Shown in pieces: positions 12,490-22,760 of a stretch of 64,000 bases of DNA (its first letter is position 1; each line of letters opens with the position of its first letter). The DNA is from Heterohyrax brucei (taxonomy: Eukaryota > Chordata > Mammalia > Hyracoidea > Procaviidae): contig CM053142.1 in assembly GCA_028571685.1 (NCBI GenBank), positions 69,713,296 through 69,777,295 of the forward strand, given 5' to 3'. Position numbers and translations under genes: made by a program. Under the pieces are notes generated by a model. That model was not told the origin of the DNA, did no database searches, and was given only the letters and a program-made list of their open reading frames with translations.

Positions 12490-14833
12490 CTGAGCAATGA
12501 AAGAAACCAAAGAAGGCACTGAGCAATTGCCAAAATCAAAATGGAATGAAAACACAGTATACCAAAACCTTTTGGACACAGCAAAATAAAATGCACACAT
12601 TAAGAAGAAGTCGACCAAAATCAAAACATTTGCCTTGCAACTTGAACAAATCAAAAAAAGAACAAGAACAAAAAATGTCTGCAGCCACAAGAGGAAAGGA
12701 AATGATAAAGATTACAGCAGAAAAAAATGAAACAGAAAAAGGAAAAACAGTAGAAAAAAATCAACAAGGACAAAATCTGTTTCTTTGAAAAGATCAACAA
12801 AAGCAGCAAACCGCTGGCCAAACTGACAAGAGAAAACCAGGAGATGACCAAATAACAAATGAGATGGGGGAAATTACAGCAGGCCCAAATGAAACAAAAA
12901 GGATCATAACAGAATACGATGAAAAAAATGTACTTCAACAAATTTGAGGAAATGGACAAATTGTTAGAAACACACTACCTACCTGAACAAACATGAGCTG
13001 AGATATAAAATCCGAATAGACAGCAACAGGAGAACAGATAAAAGAGGTAATATTTTTTTAAAAAGAGAGAAAAGAACACACACAAAAAAACCCTGATCTG
13101 TATAACATCACTGGAGAATTTTACTAAAATTCAGAGTGGAGCTCACACCAGTAGAAAAGAAAGCAATATTTCCAAATTCATTTTGTGAAGCCACCATAAC
13201 CCTCATTCCAAAGTCAGGCAAGACACCACAAAAAAAGAAAATTACAAAACAATACCACTTGTGAATATGGATGTAAAAAATTCTCAGTGAAATCTAGCCC
13301 ACAGAATTGAGCATCATAATTTTAAAAAGCACCACAAGCATTTATACGGGAATGTACATTTTCACTCAGTCATACTAAATAAACAATTAAAAAAAAAAAA
13401 AGCACCACAAACAAATGGAATTTATACCAGGTATGCAAGGATGGATGATTCAACAGTACACAATCAATAGAAATAACCCAATACACAAATAGAACAAAAG
13501 AAAAGAATAACATGAGCATCTTAATTCATGCAGAAAAAGTACTTGATGAAGTCCGACACTATTCATGGCAAAAACTCTCAATAAAATCGGAATAAAGTGA
13601 AATTTGTCAAAATAATAAATGGCATCTAAACAAAGCCAAAAGACAACATCATTCTCAACACAGAGAGACTGAAAACCAAAAAAGTTAAAGATGTCCTTTA
13701 TCACCACTTCTATTTGTCATTGTATTGAAAAGGACGGCAATAAGACAAGAAAAAAACAAATTAAGGACATCTATATTGGAAAGGAAGAAGTAAAACTATT
13801 CCTATTTGCAGATGAAACTATCCTGTACACAGAGACCCCCAAAGATTCCACAAGAAAGCTACTGAAACTAATGGAAAAATTCACCAGTATAGCAAGATAA
13901 AATTACCAACATACGAAAATCAACTGAATTTCTATACACCAACAAAGAAAACTTCAAAAAGTAAGTCAGGAAAACAATACTACATATATTAGCCCCTAAA
14001 AAGATAAAATACTTAGTAACAAATCTGACCAGGGATATAAAAGACCTGTGCCAGGAAAAAAAAAAAGAACTCTATTGCAGGAAACCTACATAAATGGGAA
14101 AACACGCTGTACTCATAGACAGGAAAGCTCAATGTTGTAAAAATGTCAACCCTACCCAAAGCAGTCTACAAACATAATACAATCTCACTCTAAATACCAA
14201 CAGGATGTGAGATGGAAAAACTAATCACCAACTTTATATGGACAAGAGAGATTCCAGCTAAGCAAGCATTATTAAATACAAAGAACAAAATAAGTCACAA
14301 ACTAGCTGATCTCAGAACCTATTATGTAGCCACAGTAGTCAAAACAACCTAATGCTATTAAACAATGAAACATAGGCCAATGGAACAGAATCCAAAATTC
14401 AAGTGTAAACCATGCATCCATCCACGGTCAGCTGATATTTTACACAGACTAAAGTCCATTAAATGGGAAAAAGAAAGTCTTTTCAAAAACTAGTGCTGGT
14501 ATAACTGGTTGTCTATCTGCTAAAAAAAAAAAAAGAAATCAAACAGGACCCATACTTCATACCATGCATGAAAACTAACTCAAAATGGATAAAGGCCTAA
14601 ATACAAAATATAAAATGATAATGGTCATTGAAGAAGAAACAGAGACAATGCTACAGACTCTATTACATGGTACAAATCAAATAAAAAATATAACAATGCA
14701 TGAACACTAGAGGATAAACTAAACAGATAACGGGGAGCTTTAAAAAACTGAACACTTAGCATTCTTCAAGAGACTTCAACAAAAGAGTGAAAAGAGAATC
14801 AATAGACCAAGAAAACACTTTTGGCTACAACAC
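12490..14833 (+). mobile_element. L1-A ORF2 remnant, continued
   Basis: Degenerate L1 ORF2 from the end of the endonuclease through the reverse transcriptase and into the C-terminal part. A recognisable segment near 13780-13870 encodes an IYIGKEEVKLFLFADET-like stretch, so the active-site position again reads FADE. Frames are broken by many indels. It is the continuation of the fragment ending at 5257, displaced by L1-1. Confidence 0.7.
13338..13396 (+). mobile_element. very short 5'-truncated L1 tail
   Basis: About 40 bp of L1-1-type 3' end (TTTATACGGGAATGTACATT and following) plus an A tract, flanked by perfect direct repeats AAAAAGCACCACAA (13324-13337 and 13397-13410). This is a complete target-primed insertion that aborted almost immediately. 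Confidence 0.8.
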
Positions 14834-15336
14834 TGAAAGGGAAACCCTTAGCCAACCCAATTCCATCTTCCTACAAATAGTAGTTAAGACAACCGTGTTA
14901 TAAACATTAACTCGAGAACTCACTTTTCCCTCGTCCGTTAGAGTTCACCTTGTAATCGTTATTCTTTCCGGTTAGAGAATAACTGGAAGGGAACAATCAA
15001 TGCTCCTAAGACTACTGAACCTAATCACAAGGTAGTTTGGATGATTATCAAGCCCCAACTTGTTGGAGCCACACAGATCCCTACAAAGAATATTGCTGAA
15101 ACATCAAAAGAATTACTTACACAGGCCTGAGAAAAATATTAACCAGTGTCCTCCTCCTTAAGCAAACTATATAACCTCCAGGCTTAGCCTATATATGCAG
15201 GCAAGCTTTAGAGGAACCGACTCCCCCTTGTCTCTTGTGTGCCAGCACTTAATAAATAACTTCATTTAATCACCTCACCTCCTGTCTCAGTATTGGCTTT
15301 GTGGAAAGGTGGCACGGATCTGCAATTGTGGTTACA
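14834..15336 (+). mobile_element. solo LTR, class I-like ERV
   Basis: A 503-bp LTR with TG...CA ends, flanked by a 4-bp duplication ACAC, the usual size for class I (gamma-like) ERV integrations. It contains TATA-like CTATATAA and CTATATATGCAG motifs and an AATAAATAA poly(A)-signal-like stretch in the expected order for U3-R-U5. A related, more diverged LTR is at 57568-58099. No internal viral genes are present. It interrupts L1-A, whose ORF2 resumes directly after it. Confidence 0.75.
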
Positions 15337-15340
15337 ACAC

Positions 15341-15435
15341 ATCCTACAAAGATCTAATGTCTAAAATCTATGGAATACTTCAACATCTTAACAACAAAAA
15401 GATGAATGACTCAGTTTAAAAATGGGCAAATGAGG
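15341..15435 (+). mobile_element. L1-A ORF2 C-terminal remnant between insertions
   Basis: Short piece of L1-A (ATCTAATGTCTAAAATCTATGG, the region before the conserved AAAATGGGCAAA block). It joins the sequence at 14833 on the left and resumes at about 19765 on the right, so L1-2 interrupts it. Confidence 0.65.
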
Positions 15436-15599
15436 AGGGTGGGACTGATATGATAGACTAGTCACACACCTCCTCAATTCCCTCTGAGAACTATGGCCTA
15501 GAAAAACAACTGAATAGAGCAGAATGGATATTTTAGGAGCCCCAAGATCAGGCAGAAAGTGGTGAGATGAGACTGAGTGACATGAAGAGGAAAACTATC

Positions 15600-16635
15600 T
15601 TTGTCAGAGGTGAGCCAGCAGCACAAGGGTCCTGCTTCTGCTGGCACAGAGGTGGGGAAGCTTACAGGTACAGATGCCGTCTTTGTTAATCAGGACAAGA
15701 GGACTGGAGCTGCTGTGTTTGAAAGATTGGCTGGTGCCGGCTGTCATGCCAGGCAGCAGCACCCAAGTGGACCGCATCTTTTGCAGCATAGAGGCTGCAC
15801 TTAAGAAAGTCACATCTAGAGAACCCAGTGGTGGCTGGTGGCTGGGGTCTCTTATCTGAGCTACACCATAGATTCTGCTGGCACAGCATAGAAGAGGCAG
15901 TGTGGATAAGATGCTGTCTTAGTCCACTGAGCAGAGGAGTCAGCCACACCTGAGGCTCTAGCTGGAGCTGGCTGCCAACCTGGGCAGCAGCTCCTGACTG
16001 GACAGAGCCTGTCTCAGCAGAAAAGTTGTTTTAAGACAACCATACCTAGAGACAAAGGTAGCTGGTGATTGAGTGTGGCAGCACCTTTCCCCTCCTACCT
16101 TCTCTGAGCCACACCATAGCATCTGCTGACACAGCTCCAGAGAGACTCCACAAGTAGGCCACCATCTTTGTCAGACAGGAGGTGGAATCTGCCAAAGGCC
16201 CAACTGGGATCAGCAGCCACTAGACAGCATGTCTTTCAGCAGAGACACTGTTTTTAAGACAGCTGCACCTAGAGAATGCAGCAGCAGCTGGCAGCCAAGT
16301 GCAGCAATGAACTTCCCTCTCCCCTTCTCTGAGCCACTCCATAGTGTCTACTGGTGTGACTCTGGAGAAACTGCACAAGTAGGTCACCATCTTTGTCAGC
16401 CAGGAAGCAGGGCCTACCACTCCTGAGAGGCCAGCTGGGGTTGGCTTCAAAGCCAAGAAGCACGGCCTGACTGGACAGCTTCTGTCTGAGCAGAGAAGCT
16501 GTACTTAAGATGGCTGCGCCTAGAGCACACAGCAGCAGCTGATAGCCAAGTAAAGCAGTGCCTTTCCCTATTGTCTTCACTGAGCTACACCATAGCTTCT
16601 GCTGGTGCAACACTGGAGAAGTTGAACCGCTTTCT
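15600..16635 (+). repeat. tandem monomers in L1-2 5' UTR
   Basis: Units of about 220-250 bp follow one another. A convenient marker is TTAAGA(C/T) followed by a GCC/GCT-rich block and CCTAGAG-like sequence, found at 15801, 16031, 16254 and 16505. Every unit also carries CAGCAGCTGGCAGCCAAGTG-like, TCTGAGCCACACCATAG-like and ACCATCTTTGTCAGCCAGGA-like blocks. The first and last units are partial. Monomeric L1 promoters are well known in mouse; here their promoter role is inferred. Confidence 0.85.
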
Positions 16636-17568
16636 GATGGCTCAAAGACAACAATCAATATCTAAGCATTTAAAGAAGTGTGCCCATATCTCCAGAAAAC
16701 TTAAAATAACCAAAAAAACTTTCCAGATGAAGAAGCCTTCATGAAATCATTGAAAGTAAATACAAAAGAATTATGTGTAGAGCCCTTCTAGATTTTAGGA
16801 TGGAGAATAGACAAAGTACAACAGAACAAAATGACAAATAAACACACTATATGAATTGCTAGAACAGTGTGAAATTCAGCAGATCAATAATAAAATTACA
16901 GAGTTAGACAATTCAATTGAAAGCCAGAAGAGCAAGACTGAGGAAATGGAATGCAGAATTAGTGAGAGTGAAGATAAAGCAGTTGATACCAGCCTTTATG
17001 CAGAGAAATCAGATGAAATAATCAAGAAAAATGAAGAATCATGTAGCATTAGCAACAGGAACAATTTATAAGTAGTTGGAGTCTCAGAACTGGGCAGGAC
17101 AGGAGAACATACAGAGAGAATTGTTGAAGAGTTGCTGATGGAAAACTTCCCTGGCATCACGAAAGAAGAGAAGATAGCCGTTCAAGATACTCATCAAACT
17201 CCACAAAAGGTAGACACCAAAAGAAAGACACAAAGACATATTATAATCAAGCTTAATGAAATAAAACATAAGGAAAGTCTCTTAAGGGGAGCTAAGCTTA
17301 ACCCAAAACTAACATACAAAGGGAAACCTTTTAGACTGACCTCCAATTTTCAGACTAAATCATATTGGCAAGAAGGCAATGGGATGATATACACAACACC
17401 TTGAAAGACAAAAACTTCTAACCAAAAATTATATCTTGCAAAATTGTCTCTCAGATATGATGGAGGTATTAGGAGATCCTCAAATAAACAGAGGCTTAGA
17501 GACTTTGCTAAAAGCAAACCAAAATTACAAGAAATACTGAAGGAAGCTCTTCACTTAGAAAATCAATA
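16636..17568 (+). pseudogene. L1-2 ORF1, broken
   Basis: Likely start ATGGCTCAAAGACAACAATC at 16636, inside the usual ORF1 start context. Open stretches then give a coiled coil (about 16856-17071, INNKITELDNSIESQKSK) and the RNA-binding part (about 17132-17404, KVDTKRKTQRHIIIKLNEIK, and KPFRLTSNFQTK). Several stops and frameshifts break it. Total span fits a normal ORF1 length. Confidence 0.75.
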
Positions 17569-17601
17569 ACACCAGGTGTATCTAAATGAAGAAACGAAGG
17601 A

Positions 17602-18225
17602 TGCCGAGGCCTGTCACCCACAAAGGCCTTTGTGAACAAAGTTACAGGTCTGTGTGACAGCGGGCAGAGGCATTTCACCTGTGACATATTTCTGGCCATA
17701 CTGTCCTTGATAATATTTTGATAATATTTTGCCCTAACTGCACATCCCCCTTCCTCCTGCACCTCCTGACCTTGAAGCACAGAGATAGTTGAGCTCAAGG
17801 TTCGGCCATTACCCAGAAGGCCCTAATGATTAGCATGTAAAGAGACCACTTGTCCCGGGCCATTACCCAGAAGGCCCTAATGATTAATATGTAAAGAGAC
17901 TATTTGTCCCAGGCCATTATCTGGAAGGCCCTAATGGTTAACATGTAAAAAGACCACTTGTCTTGGGCCATTATCCAGAAGACCTTAATTAACATGAAGA
18001 AAAAAGGAGGCCATGAGGTATAGGCTTCAAGTTAGCCAATAGCTTGTGTGGTCAGGGGGCAGGGTGAAAATCACGTCACCTCAACTATAAAAAATAAAGG
18101 ACAACAGATCTCAGGGGCTGCCATTCTCCCAAAACTCTTTTCTGTCTCCTATCTCATTTCCTCCACCGACGCCGTTTCCCTCACTCTGTGGGGCTCCAAA
18201 AAGTTGTCGGGGCTGGCTCCCGGCA
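17602..18225 (+). mobile_element. solo LTR, class II-like ERV, with 54-bp tandem repeats
   Basis: A 624-bp LTR beginning TGCCGAGGCCTG and ending GGCTGGCTCCCGGCA, flanked by a perfect 6-bp duplication GAAGGA, the size usual for class II (beta-like) ERVs. Four 54-bp units start at 17804, 17858, 17912 and 17966, in the likely U3 region. A TATA-like CTATAAAAAATAAA follows. A related LTR on the minus strand (44687-46164) shows only one unit. No viral genes are attached. It sits between ORF1 and the inter-ORF spacer of L1-2, so it is younger than L1-2. Confidence 0.8.
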
Positions 18226-18231
18226 GAAGGA

Positions 18232-18640
18232 CACAGAATCCAGAGACGTACTTACTCAGGGAAGTCATAAAGCTTAATCAGAGCTAAAATATTAAAATTA
18301 GGGAAACATCTCAATATGTAAACTATGCCATCATTACACTATAAAGAGGAATATATTACCGTATTGATAGACCTTTCAGATGAAGAGGAAATTAAAGAGA
18401 TATAAAGAATTTAAAGACTGCTTTAAACCTAAAACACTAGGGGGGATCCAAGGGGCAGCCACAAAATAAACTAACAATACTACATATTAAAACAAAAAAA
18501 CACAATACAGAAGTCTAAAAGAAACAAAACCAGCATTGAAAAGAATGAAAAGAAAACCCATAGAGAAATGACCCAGAACAGAATATTAAGTGAAACAAAG
18601 AAATGTTAGCAACACAAAAATTAAGACACCAAAATGAACC
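18232..18640 (+). other. L1-2 inter-ORF spacer and deletion junction
   Basis: The spacer matches that of L1-4 (28440-28872) up to the ORF2 start context ACACCAAAATG. The next bases (AACCTAGGTGCTCCTCAGCAG) belong near the end of ORF2, so about 3.6 kb of ORF2 is absent. Confidence 0.75.
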
Positions 18641-19756
18641 TAGGTGCTCCTCAGCAGATGAATGGATAAACAAACCATGGTATACAAGTACAATGGAAAA
18701 CTATGCAATGATAAAAAACAGTGATGATCTTAGGAAGCATTTCATCACCTGGTAGCAACTAGAAAACATGCTGAGTGAAATCAGTCAGCTGCAAAAGGAC
18801 TGTCACACAGAAGAAAACACTCTCTGATGGCAACAAGGGTGGGGAGGGAGGGAAAGGAGTGTTCAGAGATTACCTAATTGATAGGAATTTGGTTTCCTGA
18901 AGGGTGTGACAACACTCAGTAGAAGGCAGGTCAGCATAACTGGACTACAGCATAAACTAAAAGGTTTTCTAAATTCAACCCAACATCTCAGAGGATAGAG
19001 TAGCAGGGACAGGAGTTTGGAACCCATGTTTTCAGGCATCAAAGTCAACTGGCATAACCAGTCTTTTGCTAAGAGAGTCTTCCACGTCCCACGTTGGTGA
19101 GTGGCATCTGGGGTCTTAAAAGCCAGCAAGCTACCACTTTGAGGAACCTCAATTGTTCCCAACCCACCAGGAAAATATGATGACAGAGAACATCAAAGAC
19201 ATGAGGAAAAATGAGCCCAGGAGACAGAAGGACCCATATGATTGGAAGACTACATTAGTAGGAGACCACAAGAACCAGATGGTGTCTGGCCGCTACCAAA
19301 GACAGCCTCAGCAGAGGACACAGTGTAGAGTCCCTGACATAACATGAAAAAAAGAGATGTACAGATCAAGAACTGTACTAAAAGACCAAAACTGATAGTC
19401 CAACAACCTGCAGGGTCCCCTGGGAACATGGTCCTTAGATCTGCTGTTGGCCTAGACTTGAAACCAGTACTGATGTTAACACTTCAAAGAATGGACTGGA
19501 CTCAGGGACACAGAATGAGCATATGATGTGTGTATTTCATGGTTTTCTACATTTATAGTAGGCTATCCTACTGTTTTTTTCAAGAGGGGCGAAAAGAGGA
19601 TGGAAAGGAGTGGACAGGTGTTTGTTAAGAGGATACTTGAAGTAAAGAGTGAGAAGGAGGAGTGTGTTGTGACAGGGTGACAAGAGCAGATAGAGTTGCA
19701 GAGAGGTGGGCATGCAAAATTTGCTTGGATTGTATACTTCCACTTAATCATAACAA
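18641..19756 (+). other. L1-2 end of ORF2 and 3' UTR
   Basis: Starts with the conserved CAGATGAATGGATAAAC-like end of ORF2, then a G-rich tract (GGTGGGGAGGGAGGGAAAGG, about 18838-18857), the GTCTTAAAAGCCAGC landmark near 19110, and a 3' end TACTTCCACTTAATCATAAC plus A-rich tail. Family differs in detail from L1-1. Confidence 0.75.
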
Positions 19757-19764
19757 AAAATAAA

Positions 19765-20057
19765 GGTCAAATGACGTAAACAGACACTTCACCAAAAATG
19801 TTCAAGTGCCTAACAGACATATGAGGAAATGCTTGCTGTCATTAGCCTTAGACAAACGCAAATCGAAAATACAATGACACATCATCTTTCCATGACATTT
19901 CTGGCATTAACAATTAAAAAAAAAGTAAACACATACAAAATAATAGGGGTTGGAGGCTGGAACTCTGATACACTGTTGGTGGGAATGTGAAATGATAGAA
20001 CCACTACAAAAACAGTATGGAGACTCCTTAAAAAACTAGAAATAGAAATATCATATA
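19765..20057 (+). mobile_element. L1-A ORF2 C-terminal remnant, continued
   Basis: Contains the conserved GTAAACAGACACTTCACC, ACACTGTTGGTGGGAATGT and GGAGACTCCTTAAAAAACTA blocks of the ORF2 C-terminal region. Degenerate, no open frame. Confidence 0.65.
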
Positions 20058-20062
20058 CTCCA

Positions 20063-20704
20063 TGTCATGGATGGGATTGTGTCTCCTCAAAAATATGTGT
20101 AGCCATGTGGCTGGGCCATGATTCCCAATATTTTGTGATTGCCCTCTGTTTTGTACTTTTCCTGTGCCATATGTTAAAGATTAGGGAGGGATAGTAAATC
20201 TCTTCATAGGATTACCTCCCTGTTCCACTGTAAAGGGAGTGTCCCTGGAGTATGGCTTGCCCCACCTTAATCCTTTCATCCCACAAGAGATAAAAGGAAA
20301 GAGAAGCAAGCAGAGAATTGGGAACCTCACACCATCAAGAAAGCAGCACCAGGAGTAGAGCACATCCTTCAGACCTGAGATTCCTGCACCAAGATGCTCC
20401 CTGGACAAACATTGATGCAATACCAGACTTTTCTCCAGAACCAACAAAGGAGAAAGCCTAAGCAGCACCAGAAGTAGAGTGCATCCTTCAGATCTGAGGT
20501 TCCTGTGCTAACATGCTCCCTGGGCAAAGATTGATGCAATACCAGACTTTCCTCCAGAGCTGACGAAGGGGAAAGACTTCCCCTGGAGTGGACATCCTGA
20601 ATTTGGACTTGCCGCCTACCGAACTGTGTAAGAATAAACATTGCTTTGTTAAAGCCATCCACTCTGTGGTATTCCTGTTAGAGCAGCACTAGCTGACTAA
20701 AACA
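20063..20704 (+). mobile_element. solo MaLR-like LTR with internal duplication
   Basis: Begins TGTCATGGATGGGATTGTGT and ends CTGACTAAAACA, with 5-bp flanks CTCCA and CTCCG, the duplication size of ERVL/MaLR elements. It is the plus-strand counterpart of 53609-54112 but longer (642 against 504 bp). The extra length is a tandem duplication of roughly 120 bp: the blocks AGCACCAGGAGTAGAGCA (about 20344) and AGCACCAGAAGTAGAGTG (about 20463) each start a copy. Confidence 0.8.
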
Positions 20705-20709
20705 CTCCG

Positions 20710-21185
20710 GCAATCCCATACCTAGCTACGTGGCCTAGAGAAGAGTCATCAAATGAATAAATGTATGCATATTCATGTTCACTAAAGCATTATTCACAAT
20801 AGCAAAAAAGATGGAAACAATCTATTAACAGATGAATGAATAAACAATTATGATACATGAGCAAAATGGACTACTACGCAGTAATAAAGAATAGTGAGGA
20901 ATCCATGAAACATCTCACAATATGGATGCATCAGGAGGGCATTATGTTGAGTGAAGTAAGCCAATCACAAAAGGACAAATATTGTATGAGACATAAAAAA
21001 AAAACTCAAGAAAAAGGTTTACACACACAGAACGAAACAATCTTTGATGGTTGTAAGGAAGAGGAGTGTTGGAGAGGAGAAATCACTAACTAGACAGTAG
21101 ACAAGTTAACCTAGATGATGGGAAAGACAATATACAATATAGGGGAAGACAGCATGACTTGACCAAAGCAAAGCTGTAGAAGCTT
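20710..21185 (+). mobile_element. L1-A end of ORF2 and start of 3' UTR
   Basis: Contains the end of ORF2 (AGCAAAATGGACTACTACGC, then a TMRH-type C-terminus about 20857-21093) and the beginning of the L1 3' UTR. Degenerate. Confidence 0.65.
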
Positions 21186-21351
21186 CCTCACCAAAAGTTG
21201 CTGCTATCAAGTTGATTCTGACTCATAGCAACTGTACAGACAGAGTAGAACCACCCCATGGAGTTTCCAAAGAATGCCTGGCAGATTTGAACTGCCAGTC
21301 CTTTGATTAGCATCCATAGTACTTAATCGCTATGCCACCAGGATTTCCAGA
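21186..21351 (-). mobile_element. AfroSINE, minus strand
   Basis: Reverse orientation of the tRNA-like AfroSINE: GTTGATTCTGACTCATAGCA, GAGTTTCCAAAGAATGCC, TTTGAACTGCCAG and GCCACCAGGATTTCC are all present. Flanks AGAAGCTTCC on both sides give a TSD. AfroSINEs are specific to Afrotheria. Confidence 0.85.
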
Positions 21352-21977
21352 AGCTTCCCAGGCTTCATTCTCATTTACTCTGAATGTAATGGGACCAATA
21401 GATGGCCACTCACAAGCTTTTAAAACCCCAGACAATACTCATCAAAGTGGAATGTAAAACATTTTCTTTATAAAGTATGCTATGTCAATTTTCCTAAATG
21501 TTCCCTAGAACCATAATCTGCAGCCCCCAGTCTCAGTAACTCAGTCTCTCAAGGTATTAAGGAAAATGTTCTACACTCTGTTTGGATGAGTAGCATCTGG
21601 GGTCTTAAAAGCTTGTGAGTGGCCATCTACTGGTCCCATCACATTCAGAGCAAAGGAGAATGAAGAAAACCACAGTCATAGGGAAAAGATCAGTCCAAAC
21701 AACTAATGGATCATATGAACTACAGATTCATGAACCTGAGCCTGAAAGAAGTAGATGATGCCCAGCTATCACCAACAACCACTCTGCAGGGATTAGTTTA
21801 GAGGATTCTGGAAAAAAGTGTGTAATTAAATTCACATTCACACACAAAAAAGATCAACATACTAACCTGAAAGACACTAGAGGAACGCCCTAGACTATGG
21901 TCCCTCCCTAGAAACCCTGCTAACTCAGACACGATGGCCACCTTTTAGCTAAAGATTAGACAGACCTATAAAACAAA
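21352..21977 (+). mobile_element. L1-A 3' UTR with inverted repeat
   Basis: L1 3' UTR containing the GTCTGGGGTCTTAAAAGCTT-type landmark both directly (about 21598-21620) and in inverted orientation (about 21405-21433). The arms pair over roughly 110 bp (about 21362-21470 with 21560-21670). Confidence 0.7.
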
Positions 21978-22760
21978 TGTTCAACATGTTGAATCTATTC
22001 TTCACATGGTCTCTAGACTCAGTTGGGATATACTCAAGATCATATATTGGCTCTCGTGGACCTGTTCTATTTTTCTTCAGTTTCACATTGAACTTGCATA
22101 TGAACAATTGATAGTCCATTCTGCAACTGGCCCCTGGTCTTGTTCCAACTGATGATGCTGAGTTTTACATCCTCTCTTCAAATATAGATAAAGTCTATTT
22201 GATTTCTGTGTATTCCATCTGGTGAGATCTGTGAGTATAGTCACTGTCCATGTTGATGAAAAAGGTATTTGCAATGAAGAAGTCTTTGGTCTTTCAAAAT
22301 TGTATCATGTAAACTCTGGTATCTTTTCTGTTGCCAACTTGTCAATGCCATGTTTTTGAACTACTGATCCTTCTTGGTTCCCAATATGTGCAATCCATTC
22401 ACCAGTAATTATCAAGGCATACTGATTGCAGCTCAATCAGTTTCAATCCGCAGAATTTGATAAAAATCTTCAATTTCTTCTCCTTTGGCCTTAGCAGCTG
22501 GTGTATAAATTTTACAAATAGTCATATAACCTGGTCTTCGTTGTAGGTATGTGGACATTATACTATCACTGACAGTGCTATACTTTAGGATAAATCTTGA
22601 AATATTCTTTTTGACAATGAATGCAACACCACTCTCCTTCAAGTTGTCATTCCCAATATAGTAGATCACAAGACTGTCCAATTTAAACTGATCAATACCA
22701 GCCCATTTAAGCTCCCTAATGCCCAGGATATCGATGGCATACATTTCAAGAGGTAGCATA
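21978..22760 (-). pseudogene. RTE endonuclease domain, inverted, broken
   Basis: Read on the minus strand, this encodes the AP-endonuclease of an RTE LINE. Recognisable segments are MYAIDILGIRELKWAGID, then SGVAFIVKKNISRFILK, YLQRRPGYMTICKIYTPAAK and EEIEDFYQILR, and further on ISPDGIHRNQIDF-like sequence after a frameshift, then a KFNVKLKK-like stretch. The endonuclease nicks the target for reverse transcription. Stops and frameshifts after EEIEDFYQ and the missing N-terminal start make it non-functional. Confidence 0.8.

Larger units (their letters stand above)
15436..19756 (+). mobile_element. L1-2: monomer-promoter L1 with ORF2 deleted
   Basis: An L1 with a normal 5' start (GGAGGGTGGGACTGATATGA), a tandemly repeated 5' UTR, ORF1, inter-ORF spacer, then a direct jump to the last about 200 bp of ORF2, followed by a complete 3' UTR and A-rich tail. 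Flanks GGCAAATGA and GTCAAATGA are consistent with one TSD, so both ends belong to a single insertion. An LTR lies between ORF1 and the spacer. L1-4 is the same family. Confidence 0.8.

Noticed and set aside
14834-15336. Retroviral gag, pol or env genes next to the LTRs
   Set aside because: The single LTRs are solo, and the two complete MaLR elements have internal regions without viral open frames.
16269-16658. 129-codon minus-strand open frame, and similar ones at 26426-27060
   Set aside because: They arise from the GC-richer monomers of L1 5' UTRs and differ between units; no known protein features.
17804-18020. CRISPR-like array (regular 54-bp spacing)
   Set aside because: The whole 54 bp repeats with no unique spacers; it lies in an LTR of a mammalian genome.
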